Shown here: positions 1-7,346 of the stretch, piece by piece | Numbering within the stretch: position 1 is the first letter of the stretch | How the letters are laid out: each line of letters opens with the position of its first letter | Source of the DNA: Chloroflexota bacterium | GTDB taxonomy: Bacteria > Chloroflexota > Anaerolineae > Caldilineales > Caldilineaceae | Assembly: GCA_003577005.1 (NCBI GenBank) | Contig: QEUW01000074.1 | Span: forward strand, 1-22,615 | Direction of reading: 5' to 3' | DNA length: 22,615 nucleotides | Position numbers and translations under genes: made by a program | The notes under the pieces: model-generated | The model's input: the letters and a program-made list of their open reading frames with translations, nothing else | Databases searched by the model: none | What the model was told of the DNA's origin: nothing

Positions 1-975
1 ACCCCCCAGGCGGATGCGCGGATTCAACACGCCGTAGAGCAGGTCGGCGGCCAGGTTGGCAATGCCAAAACCTGTGACCGTAATCATGGCAATGGCCTGG
101 ATCAGCGGCAGGTCGCGGCGGTCGATGGCATAGACCATGAGACGGCCCAGCCCTGGGTAGTTGAAGACATTCTCGATGACAATCAACCCGCTGATCAGCC
201 AGCCCAGGCTGATAGCGATCACGGTGATCGTCGGCAGCAGCGCGTTGCGCAGGACATGCTTAACCATGACGGTGCGCCACGGCAGCCCTTTGAGCGTAGC
301 CGTGCGCACGTAGGGCTGGCGCAACTCCTCGATGACGCCGGCTCGTGTGACGCGCACGACATAGACTGCCATTACGATCGCAGCAGTCAACGCCGGCAGG
401 ATCAGGCTGGGCAACGCCTCCCAAAAAGGTGTGTAGAGCCCAATGGACGAACTGGCCGGGAAGGGCCGAATGCCAAAGAGCGGGTAGAGCCAGCGGTTCA
501 ACCCAAACGAGAACAGTTGCACCAGTACCACACCGGTGACAAATTCGGGCATTCCCACCAGCGCCAATGAACTCAGGTTGATGGCTGCATCGACCGGTTT
601 GTTCTCATGGGTTCCGGACACCACCCCCAGCGCCAAAGAAACGGGCAAGGCCAGCACCAGCACCACCGCGCTGAGCATCAGCGTGTTGCGTACGCGCGCC
701 ATTACCATGCTGCGGATCGGGTCGCCCGTGCTAAACGAGTCGCCCCAGTCGCCGGCGACAAAGTCGCCCAGCCAGCGCAGATAGCGCACCGGCGCCGGGT
801 CGTCGAGGTTCAGGCGGGCGCGGCAGTTCGCCAACGCCGCCTCGCCCGGCTCGCGCCCCAGGATCACCCGGCAGACATCTCCCGGCAAGAACTGGGTGAT
901 GGCGAAAATGATCACCGAGGTGAGCAACAATGTCAGGATCAGAAAGCCGAGACGGCGTAGAAGATAAAGCAGCAT
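1..975 (-). CDS. Opp/Dpp-type ABC importer permease, DppB-like (3' end cut by window)
   Basis: Integral membrane permease of an oligopeptide/dipeptide-type ABC importer; with the DppC-like partner it would form the translocation pore. Reading from the ATG at 975 gives 325 residues with no stop before the window edge. The N-terminus MLLYLLRRLGFLILTLL is a typical first membrane helix for DppB proteins, followed by a large external loop and several more hydrophobic segments. The cytoplasmic EAA-type coupling region is visible around 'RQPYVRTATLKGLPWRT...NALLPT'. The last visible residues, 'LYGVLNPRIRLGG', are where this family normally ends, so only a few codons should be missing. The start lies 5 nt after the stop of the fused ATPase gene, so the two are co-transcribed and probably translationally coupled. 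These transporters also carry sugars and oligosaccharides, which fits the enzymes upstream better than peptides do. Family is certain; substrate is not. Confidence 0.93.
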   Translation of the reverse strand, partial: MLLYLLRRLGFLILTLLLTSVIIFAITQFLPGDVCRVILGREPGEAALANCRARLNLDDPAPVRYLRWLGDFVAGDWGDSFSTGDPIRSMVMARVRNTLMLSAVVLVLALPVSLALGVVSGTHENKPVDAAINLSSLALVGMPEFVTGVVLVQLFSFGLNRWLYPLFGIRPFPASSSIGLYTPFWEALPSLILPALTAAIVMAVYVVRVTRAGVIEELRQPYVRTATLKGLPWRTVMVKHVLRNALLPTITVIAISLGWLISGLIVIENVFNYPGLGRLMVYAIDRRDLPLIQAIAMITVTGFGIANLAADLLYGVLNPRIRLGG

Positions 976-980
976 GGCAG

Positions 981-3047
981 TCAACTCTTGGCGGCAGGCT
1001 CAACCGGAACAAGCGGTTGCTGGTCCCGGCATAACTCTGCCAGCGGAATATGGCAAAAGATGCGCGCACCGGTCGTCTCATCCACCCGCCAGGGAGGCGT
1101 TTCGCTGCGGCAGATCTCGCCCAAGAAACGGGGACACCGGGTATGAAAAGGGCAGCCACTGGGCACGTCGAGCTGGCTTGGCACATCCCCCTCCAGCCGG
1201 ATGGGCGCCTGCCGGACCGTCGGGTCAGGGATCGCCACCGCCGAGAGCAATGCCTCGGTGTAGGGATGGTAAGGCGGCTGCAAGAGTGCGTCGGTGTCCG
1301 CCACCTCCATCAGCTGGCCCAGGTACATCACCGCTATCTGGTCGGCCAGATAGCTGACCACTGCCAGGTCGTGCGAGATAAAGACCATGCCGATATTGTG
1401 CGTGGTCTGCAACTCATTGAGCAAGTTTAGAATCGAGGCCTGCACCGAGACATCGAGCGCAGAGACCGCCTCATCGCACAGCAACAGCGCCGGGTTGGCG
1501 GCAAAAGCGCGGGCAATTGCCACCCGTTGTTTCTCGCCGCCGCTGAGCTGGCTGGGCAACCGGTCCGCGTACTCCGGCGCAAGGCGGACTGCCTCTAACA
1601 ACTGGAGCACCGCCCGCTCAGCCCGGTCGCGCGTATAGCCCAGCAACCGGATCAGCGGGCGGCTCACGCTCTCGCGCACGGTGAGATAGGGGTTGAGCGC
1701 CTCATCCGGGTTCTGAAAGACCATCTGTAGCTGTCTGAGCACCGTGGCATCGCGCCGGTTGAGTTCGCGCGCCAATGGCACATCCAGCAGTTTGATCTCC
1801 CCAGCCGTCCGCTCCACCAGACCGACAACGGCGCGAGCGAGGGTTGTCTTGCCGCTGCCGCTTTCGCCGACCAGCCCTAAGGTCTGGCCCTGTTCCAGCG
1901 CTAGGTCAACGCCATCGACCGCCTTGATCACGCCAGGACGCCGGCCCAATCCGCGCGACAACGGAAAATGGACCTTCAACCCATCGATGTCGAGTGCGTG
2001 GCCCTCCGCCGGGCGGTCTCCATTAGAGGCGGCCACATCAGGAGAATGCGCATCGACGCTGCCCTCCATGATCTCTGGCCAACGGTGACAGCGCACCTGG
2101 CGACCGGGCGCCGGGCTTTCCGACTCGGGTCGCTCGGCATGACAACGGTCGATAGCCAGGGGACAACGGGGGGCAAAGACGCACGCGTCCGGGCGTGCAT
2201 TTAGTGACGGGATCTGCCCGCTAATGCCGCGCAGACGCTGGCGGTCCTTGCGCTGCCCCAGCCGCGGGATACTGTCCAGCAGACCCTGGGTGTACGGGTG
2301 AAGCGGGTGGGTGAAGAGTTGGGTGGTTGGTGCGTCTTCCACCAGTTCGCCAGCGTAGAGCACTGCCACACGGTCACAGGTGCGCGCCACCACACCGAGA
2401 TCGTGGGTGACAAACAGGGCCGCTGTGTCGCCCTGGGCGATCAACTCGCCAAAGAGGTCAAGGATCGCCGCTTCGGTGGTCACATCGAGACCGGTGGTCG
2501 GTTCATCGAGCACCAGCAGTTGCGGCTCCAGGCTCAGCGCCGAGGCGATCAGCACCCGTTGCTGCATCCCACCGCTGATCTGGTGAGGATAGCTGCGGGC
2601 GATGCGTTCGGGGTCGGGTAGACGCACCATCGTCAACAGGTCAAGCGTTTGCTGTTGCGCTTCCGCCGCTGAGATGGAGAGATGGTGACGCAAAATTTCA
2701 GCGACCTGCTCGCCCACACGGATCGACGGATTGAGCGACGAGAGCGGGTCTTGCGGCACCAGCGCCATCTCTTTGCCCCAGAGCGAACGCATCTCCTCTT
2801 CCGGGAGTGTCTGTAGGTCGAGACCGCCAAAGTGAATCGTACCCTGCGTCACCTTGCCGTTACTGCTCAGGTACCGCATGGCGGCCAGGGCCAACGTCGA
2901 TTTGCCGCTGCCGCTCTCGCCGACCAGACCATAGGTCTGCCCGCGGGCAATGCGGAGCGTCACATCACGCACTGCTTCGATCCAGCGGTTGCCGGTGCGA
3001 TAGGCGATAGAAAGGTTGGTCAGGTCGAGTAATGGCTCGCTTGTCAT
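981..3047 (-). CDS. Fused dual ATPase of an Opp/Dpp-type importer (DppD-DppF fusion)
   Basis: Cytoplasmic ATPase powering the importer. The 688 residues contain two complete nucleotide-binding domains, whereas most Opp/Dpp systems use two separate proteins of about 330 residues. First domain: Walker A GESGSGKS (43-50), signature ISGGMQQR (157-164), Walker B LLVLDEPT (177-184), switch histidine in THD (214-216). Second domain: GESGSGKT (394-401), LSGGEKQR (501-508), LLLCDEAV (521-528), SHD (558-560). Each half ends in the oligopeptide-transporter C-terminal region with four spaced cysteines (289/295/302/320 and 632/638/646/665), the pattern associated with an iron-sulfur site in DppD/DppF-type proteins. 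The second Walker B reads DEAV instead of DEPT, but the catalytic Glu is kept. The ATG at 3047 is 24 nt after the dppC-like stop and has no clear Shine-Dalgarno, so coupling to upstream translation is plausible. Confidence 0.95.
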   Translation of the reverse strand: MTSEPLLDLTNLSIAYRTGNRWIEAVRDVTLRIARGQTYGLVGESGSGKSTLALAAMRYLSSNGKVTQGTIHFGGLDLQTLPEEEMRSLWGKEMALVPQDPLSSLNPSIRVGEQVAEILRHHLSISAAEAQQQTLDLLTMVRLPDPERIARSYPHQISGGMQQRVLIASALSLEPQLLVLDEPTTGLDVTTEAAILDLFGELIAQGDTAALFVTHDLGVVARTCDRVAVLYAGELVEDAPTTQLFTHPLHPYTQGLLDSIPRLGQRKDRQRLRGISGQIPSLNARPDACVFAPRCPLAIDRCHAERPESESPAPGRQVRCHRWPEIMEGSVDAHSPDVAASNGDRPAEGHALDIDGLKVHFPLSRGLGRRPGVIKAVDGVDLALEQGQTLGLVGESGSGKTTLARAVVGLVERTAGEIKLLDVPLARELNRRDATVLRQLQMVFQNPDEALNPYLTVRESVSRPLIRLLGYTRDRAERAVLQLLEAVRLAPEYADRLPSQLSGGEKQRVAIARAFAANPALLLCDEAVSALDVSVQASILNLLNELQTTHNIGMVFISHDLAVVSYLADQIAVMYLGQLMEVADTDALLQPPYHPYTEALLSAVAIPDPTVRQAPIRLEGDVPSQLDVPSGCPFHTRCPRFLGEICRSETPPWRVDETTGARIFCHIPLAELCRDQQPLVPVEPAAKS

Positions 3048-3071
3048 AAGAAACAGGAGGGTGATCCGGGG

Positions 3072-3968
3072 TTATACATCGGTCTGTTGAAAGATGCGCT
3101 TGAGGCTATCGGCCAACAGGTTGACGCTGACAACGAGCAGCGCAATTGCGCCGATCGGGGCATACATCGACCAGGGGATCTGGCGCACCTGGTCGCGCGC
3201 TTCGTTGACCATCATCCCCCAGTTAGAACTGGGCGGCTGGACACCGATTCCCAAGAAGCCCAGGGATGCCACCAGAAAGATCGAGTAGGAGAAGCGCAAG
3301 GCGGACTCTACAGCCAGCGCAGGCAGCACCGAAGGCAGGATCTCGCGCGACAGCATGTAAAAGAGCGACTCGCCGCGCAGACGGGCCGCCTCGACAAAAC
3401 CTTTGGTCTTGACACCCAACACCACGCTGCGCACTACCCGCGCCACAATCGGCGCATAGACCACCACGATCACAAGCAGGATGGCGTTGCGCGAGCGGCC
3501 CAGCGTGCCCAGCAGCAAGAGCGCCAGGAGCAGCACCGGGATTGACATGAGGCTGTCAAAGAGCCGCATGAGGATCTCATCAAACCAGCCGCCCCGGTAG
3601 CCGCTGAGCAACCCCAGCGTGGCGCCGATGAGAACGGCCAGCAGCGTTCCCCCACCAGAGAGGCCGATCACCGCACGGGTGCCCAGGATCACCCGGCTAA
3701 AGACATCGCGACCCAAGTGGTCGGTGCCAAACCAGTGCTGCGCCGACGGCCCCTGACGGGCGGTGGCCACGATCTGCTGGTTTTCACCGTAGGGCGCAAT
3801 GACCGGTCCAACGAGGGCCAACAATAAAAAGACCAGCACAAGCGTCGTGCTGATAGCGGAAATCGGGCGGCTATAGAGCGCTCGTATGAAGGTTAAACCG
3901 CGTTGCCAGCCCGATGGGGCAGCGCCAGGGTGCAGCTCGGCGACCGGCGCATCGGCGATTATTTGCAT
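3072..3968 (-). CDS. Opp/Dpp-type ABC importer permease, DppC-like
   Basis: Second membrane subunit of the importer, 298 residues, a normal length for DppC proteins. A short cytoplasmic N-terminus is followed by the first helix (about 36-58, 'SAISTTLVLVFLLLALVGPVIAP'). Next comes the conserved DppC segment 'HWFGTDHLGRDVFSRVILGTR', then the transporter core with the EAA-type loop 'VEAARLRGESLFYMLSREILPS'. The region 'LGFLGIGVQPPSSNWGMM' is also a DppC hallmark. The ATG at 3968 is preceded by GGTGA on the minus strand, a reasonable ribosome site. The gene follows the binding-protein gene after a 104-nt gap containing an imperfect hairpin, and precedes the fused ATPase gene. It is expected to pair with the DppB-like permease at 1-975, giving the unusual order binding protein, DppC, DppDF, DppB. 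Confidence 0.95.
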   Translation of the reverse strand: MQIIADAPVAELHPGAAPSGWQRGLTFIRALYSRPISAISTTLVLVFLLLALVGPVIAPYGENQQIVATARQGPSAQHWFGTDHLGRDVFSRVILGTRAVIGLSGGGTLLAVLIGATLGLLSGYRGGWFDEILMRLFDSLMSIPVLLLALLLLGTLGRSRNAILLVIVVVYAPIVARVVRSVVLGVKTKGFVEAARLRGESLFYMLSREILPSVLPALAVESALRFSYSIFLVASLGFLGIGVQPPSSNWGMMVNEARDQVRQIPWSMYAPIGAIALLVVSVNLLADSLKRIFQQTDV

Positions 3969-4010
3969 GGTGCAATCACCAGACGGTAGCGAGAGAATAG
4001 ATTGGGGTAG

Positions 4011-4068
4011 ACAGGTAGACAGGGAAGCACAGCAATAGTACTTGTCACCTGTGTACCTATCTACCTGT
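4011..4068. repeat. Imperfect inverted repeat and octad repeat between binding-protein and permease genes
   Basis: The arms 4011-4025 and 4054-4068 match at 13 of 15 positions (perfect core ACAGGTAGA/TCTACCTGT) around a 28-nt loop. The left side begins inside a short tandem octad, GGTAGACA twice (4006-4021). In the transcript the stem-loop would lie just after the stop of the abundant periplasmic-binding-type gene and before the permease gene. Hairpins there often protect the upstream message and lower expression of the membrane subunits. There is no T-tract, so it is unlikely to be a full terminator. A related motif occurs at 18304-18325. Confidence 0.55.
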
Positions 4069-4072
4069 AGTG

Positions 4073-5668
4073 TTAGCGTGTAAGCGTCACGTTGCGAAAT
4101 TCGCTACGCCCGGCGAAGGGCCTGAGTTCAAACCCCTGGACACGATCGCTAATGGCGGCAAGCTGTGGTCCAAAATAGGGAATGATGATTGGGCCTTCCT
4201 CGATCAGGATCCGCTGGATTTCGTGATAGGCGGCGATGCGCTCTTCCTCATCGAGCGTCGTGCCGGCAATTTCAACTAGCCGGTCGAACTCAGGATTTGA
4301 ATAGCGCGATTCGTTCCACTGCGCACCGGTGACGAGCATCACATCCAGATAGAACTGGGGATAGGGCCGTGACCCCCAACCGGTGATGCCAAAATCAACC
4401 TCAAGCCAGCCATCTTCACCGTAATAGATGCTCTGGGGCTCGACGCTGAGTTCGACGTTGAAACCGGCCTCTGCCCATTGGTTTTGTACGGCGGCAGCCA
4501 GCGCGGGGCGGTTGCCCGTATCCGGCACATGGAGCACCAGGTCCAGCCCGTCGGGATAGCCGGCTTCGGCCAGCAAGGCGCGGGCGGCTTCGGGGTCGCG
4601 CGGCGGGATCGGCGTCTCTTCGGTGTAATACTGGGTGTAGAGCGGGCCGATGGGGCTATCACGGCCAACCGCGCCATACCCCTGGGCCACCAGTTGGAAG
4701 AGCGCTTCGCGGTCGGTGGCCAGCTTGAGCGCCTGGACGACGCGCGGGTCGTTGCCCGGCGGGCGGTCCGAACGGAAGCGGATCACGTCGAAGCCATTGG
4801 TGGGCACTTGCAGGGCCACAAGCCCCGGCTCGTCTTCCAGCGTGACAAAGAGTGCAGTAGGCATGCTCCAGGCCAGATCGACCTGCCCGCCGCGCAGCGC
4901 ATCAAACGAGGCGGTCTGGTCATTGAAAAAGATGATCTCGATACCGGCCAATCGGGGCTGGGCCTCGATAAAGTAACCGGGGTTCGCCTCTAAGATCAGC
5001 CGGTCCTCCGGCGAGAACTCCACCACCCGGAAGGCGCCGGTGCCGTTGAAATTGGTAGGGTCTTCGGTCTCTGCCTTCATTACCAGCGCATGGTTGTCGC
5101 TCAGGTCGTAGAGGAAGAAGGGATTGGTCTGTGCCAGCGTAAAGGTGACTTCTAGATCACCTGTGGCCTCAATGCTGCTGATATTCTGGTAAAGGGTGCT
5201 GGTCGGAAAGCCGCTGTCGGGGTCACGCAGACGGTCAAAGGTCCAGACCACATCGGCGGCAGTCAGCGGCGAGCCGTCGTGAAAGGTCACTCCTTCAGCC
5301 AGTTGGAAGGTCCAGGTCAGTCCATCCTCGCTGATCTCCCACTCTGTGGCCAGGCGAGGAACGATATTGTTTTCGCCATCGATATCGACCAGGTAGTCAT
5401 AGGCCAGGTTGGCAACCAGGACTTCCGAATCAGATGAAATCAGGGCAGGGTCGGTCTGTACGATAGGCTGTACCCCCAGACGCATCACGCCTTGGGGTTG
5501 GCCGGCAGGGGCGTCCGCTGCGGGGGCGGAGACTTCGGGCGCAGGGGCGCCGGTTGGGCTACCTGCCGGTGCGCAACCGGCCAGAACCAGCAACGCCACG
5601 AGCGCCAGGGGAAGTATCAATGCGATCCCCCACCGCACCGGAATGAGTTTTATGAGTAACCAGTGCAT
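4073..5668 (-). CDS. Extracellular solute-binding lipoprotein of family 5 (Opp/Dpp type)
   Basis: Substrate-capturing subunit of the importer, 531 residues, normal for the SBP_bac_5 family. It starts with a basic N-terminus and a long hydrophobic stretch, then a lipobox LAGC with the lipidated cysteine at residue 32. A low-complexity Ala/Pro/Gly linker follows, so the protein is tethered to the outer face of the membrane. Family-typical segments include 'DPALISSDSEVLVANLAYDYL', 'LATEWEISEDGLTWTFQL', 'GVTFHDGSPLTAADVVWTFDRL' and the C-terminal 'AYHEIQRILIEEGPIIIPYF'. The ATG at 5668 has AAGGA upstream at good spacing. It is the first transport gene of the cluster, downstream of the MR/MLE enzyme across a 286-bp gap with a strong stem-loop, and may have its own promoter. 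Substrate cannot be read from sequence. The context favours a sugar or sugar-acid derivative over peptides. Confidence 0.94.
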   Translation of the reverse strand: MHWLLIKLIPVRWGIALILPLALVALLVLAGCAPAGSPTGAPAPEVSAPAADAPAGQPQGVMRLGVQPIVQTDPALISSDSEVLVANLAYDYLVDIDGENNIVPRLATEWEISEDGLTWTFQLAEGVTFHDGSPLTAADVVWTFDRLRDPDSGFPTSTLYQNISSIEATGDLEVTFTLAQTNPFFLYDLSDNHALVMKAETEDPTNFNGTGAFRVVEFSPEDRLILEANPGYFIEAQPRLAGIEIIFFNDQTASFDALRGGQVDLAWSMPTALFVTLEDEPGLVALQVPTNGFDVIRFRSDRPPGNDPRVVQALKLATDREALFQLVAQGYGAVGRDSPIGPLYTQYYTEETPIPPRDPEAARALLAEAGYPDGLDLVLHVPDTGNRPALAAAVQNQWAEAGFNVELSVEPQSIYYGEDGWLEVDFGITGWGSRPYPQFYLDVMLVTGAQWNESRYSNPEFDRLVEIAGTTLDEEERIAAYHEIQRILIEEGPIIIPYFGPQLAAISDRVQGFELRPFAGRSEFRNVTLTR

Positions 5669-5842
5669 GGAATTCCTTTCTTGCGATTTTTGGCGCCGCC
5701 TGAAGAAGCGCAGCGGAACAGGTCAAGGTTCAAGTGCTTCATAGCATGAAACTTGTTTCGATGGCTAGAGTATTTTTACCTACCCACTCGTGCGCCGCAA
5801 ACAGAAACATCATGGCACAGCCAGGGTTATCTTTCTGTAGAG

Positions 5843-5853
5843 GGTGTTACACC
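5843..5853. promoter_or_regulatory. Short perfect palindrome GGTGTTACACC, possible operator
   Basis: An 11-bp palindrome (GGTGT-T-ACACC) in the 286-bp gap upstream of the binding-protein gene. Further downstream in the same gap, GAAAC-TT-GTTTC (5748-5759) forms a second short dyad about 80 nt before the start codon. Both are the size of operators for GntR- or LacI-type repressors, but short dyads occur by chance and no regulator gene is adjacent. Confidence 0.25.
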
Positions 5854-5872
5854 TATCCCATCCGTAAGGTGG

Positions 5873-5918
5873 CATAAAGATGATGGTTCTTATAGCCGCA
5901 AGAACCGTCCTCTTTATG
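5873..5918 (-). terminator. Strong stem-loop after the MR/MLE dehydratase gene (putative terminator or processing hairpin)
   Basis: Outer arms CATAAAGA (5873-5880) and TCTTTATG (5911-5918) are perfect. After one mismatch the stem continues through G-C, A-T and one wobble into GGTTCTT (5885-5891) / AAGAACC (5900-5906), closed by an 8-nt loop, about 18 pairs in all. It starts 37 nt after the stop of the dehydratase gene on the minus strand. No run of T follows, so it is either a weak or Rho-assisted terminator or an mRNA-stabilising hairpin separating enzyme genes from transport genes. Confidence 0.5.
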
Positions 5919-5954
5919 TAGTACTTGGTTGTCCGCTCGATTGCCCTGCGATGG

Positions 5955-7145
5955 TCAATCGAAGAATTTTTCGTCACCGGCTGTGAGGTAGCGGCTGGCG
6001 GCTTTGGTATTGAAAGTGACACCAAGCCCCGGCCTGTCCCACACTTCGATGTGGCTCTCTTTGACGATGGGATCGGGTAATCCATCCACGATGTCGTACC
6101 ACCATTCGGCGTGAGGAACCGGATACTCGAAGGCGATATAGTTCTGCGGCAACGTGGCCGAGACCTGCACCAATGTGGCCAGGCCGATCAGCCCGTCCGC
6201 CGTGCCGTGGGGCGCCATGAGGATGCCGTGCAGGTCGGCGTATTCGGCCACCCACTTGAGTTCGGCGATCCCGCCGATGTCGAGCGGGTCCGGCCCGATG
6301 ATGCGCACGGCCTTCTTTTCGATGAGTTCTTTGAAATTGTGACGCAGATAGATCTGCTCGCCGGTGTGGATGGGGGTGATGGTGCTCTGGGTCACCTCGC
6401 GGTAGAGGTCAGCCGAGACGTGGGGCGTGTAGTCGCCGGTGATCATATCCTCCAGCCACATGAGGTTGTACGGTTCCATCGCCTTTGCCAGCCGGATGGC
6501 ATCGAGGACGGTAAAGCCGGGTCCACAATCGAGCGCCAGACCCACCTCATCGCCCAACACCTCTTTCATGGCCTCCACGCAAGCGACGAGATGCTTCAGC
6601 CCCTGTTCGGTCAACATGCCGTGGTTGGGATAGCGCCCGCCGGTTCGCACATCGCTGTAGAAAAAGTTGGGTGTCTCGCGCACCATGGCACTGTGAAAGG
6701 CGATGCCCTGCTTGATGATGCTAAACCCTTCAGGCCGCTCCTTCATCTGCTGCATGTTCTCGGCGTAGGCTTCGGGTGACTGGCCGCGGAAGGGAAAGCG
6801 GACGGCGCCGTTGTAGACGCGCACCCTGTCGCGGATCTTGCCGCCGAGCAGCTTGTAGACCGGCAGCCCGGCGGCTTTGCCGGCAATGTCCCACAGCGCC
6901 ACCTCGATGGCGCTCACCGCGCTGCCCCACGGTTTGAAAGCGCCCAGCCGCCGGATCTTGAGCATGACATTCTCGACATTCGTGGGGTCTTCGCCCAGGA
7001 TCAAGTCACGGTAAAAGAGTACGTGGGGCACGAGATAAGGCTTGGGTGACTCGGCCTGACCGTAGCCGTCGATGCCCTCGTCGGTGGTGATGCGCACGAT
7101 AGGGTACTGGCCGATGAGGGCGCACTTGAGGTCGGTGATCTTCAT
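5955..7145 (-). CDS. Enolase-superfamily (mandelate racemase/muconate lactonizing type) acid-sugar dehydratase
   Basis: Probable dehydratase converting a sugar acid to a 2-keto-3-deoxy acid, Mg-dependent, cytoplasmic. The ATG at 7145 is chosen over an upstream in-frame start because GAGGAAC lies 5 nt before it; this gives 396 residues, typical for the family. The N-terminal capping domain (about 1-115) includes 'EVALWDIAGKAAGLPVYKLLGG'; the rest is the TIM barrel. Predicted metal ligands are D206 (LALDCG), E232 (WLEDM) and E263 (TGEQIY); H313 (MAPHG) is the likely catalytic histidine of the barrel end. Two things are odd. D206 is followed by CG, not the D-x-H seen in galactonate/gluconate-type dehydratases. 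Only one lysine (K145, 'IIKQG') sits where many relatives have K-x-K. It lies between larA and the binding-protein gene. Family is secure; exact substrate unknown. Confidence 0.9.
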   Translation of the reverse strand: MKITDLKCALIGQYPIVRITTDEGIDGYGQAESPKPYLVPHVLFYRDLILGEDPTNVENVMLKIRRLGAFKPWGSAVSAIEVALWDIAGKAAGLPVYKLLGGKIRDRVRVYNGAVRFPFRGQSPEAYAENMQQMKERPEGFSIIKQGIAFHSAMVRETPNFFYSDVRTGGRYPNHGMLTEQGLKHLVACVEAMKEVLGDEVGLALDCGPGFTVLDAIRLAKAMEPYNLMWLEDMITGDYTPHVSADLYREVTQSTITPIHTGEQIYLRHNFKELIEKKAVRIIGPDPLDIGGIAELKWVAEYADLHGILMAPHGTADGLIGLATLVQVSATLPQNYIAFEYPVPHAEWWYDIVDGLPDPIVKESHIEVWDRPGLGVTFNTKAASRYLTAGDEKFFD

Positions 7146-7150
7146 GGATT

Positions 7151-7157
7151 GTTCCTC
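7151..7157 (-). promoter_or_regulatory. Ribosome-binding site deciding the start of the MR/MLE gene
   Basis: On the minus strand GAGGAAC lies 5 nt upstream of the ATG at 7145. The alternative in-frame start 69 nt further upstream has no comparable site and would add a non-conserved leader. Confidence 0.7.
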
Positions 7158-7246
7158 GTTGCGGTGGGAGTGAATTTGATTTGGAAAACCGGCGCCTTTG
7201 TGGCAGCTTTTCAAACAGCTTCTAAAGGAACAGAATAGAGTTGGCC

Positions 7247-7345
7247 TTAATCTTCAATCGCTAAAATCCGAATGAGATGTCGTTCATCGACGATTTCGTA
7301 GGTGATCACCGTTCTGCCAAACAAGCAAGGGCTGTGACGATACGC
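7247..7345 (-). pseudogene. C-terminal remnant of a RelE/ParE-type toxin gene
   Basis: Minus-strand reading from about 7345 to the TAA at 7247-7249 gives roughly 32 residues that include 'GRTVITYEIVDE' and 'RHLIRILAIED', then stop. This alternation (basic residue, hydrophobic strand, Y-E-I-x-D-E turn, then a second hydrophobic strand) is the shape of the last two beta strands of RelE/ParE-family toxins. The frame is closed upstream by a stop at 7358-7360 inside the larA tail, there is no start codon, and no antitoxin gene is adjacent. I read it as the leftover end of a toxin gene whose front was lost when the present junction formed. The resemblance is from memory of the family, not a search. 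Confidence 0.45.
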
Positions 7346-7346
7346 A

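Noticed and set aside
5753..5986. Possible small plus-strand gene starting 'MFRWLEYFYLPT' in the gap before the binding-protein gene
   Set aside because: Crosses the stem-loop at 5873-5918 and runs into the dehydratase gene on the other strand; start lacks a ribosome site and the peptide matches nothing I know.
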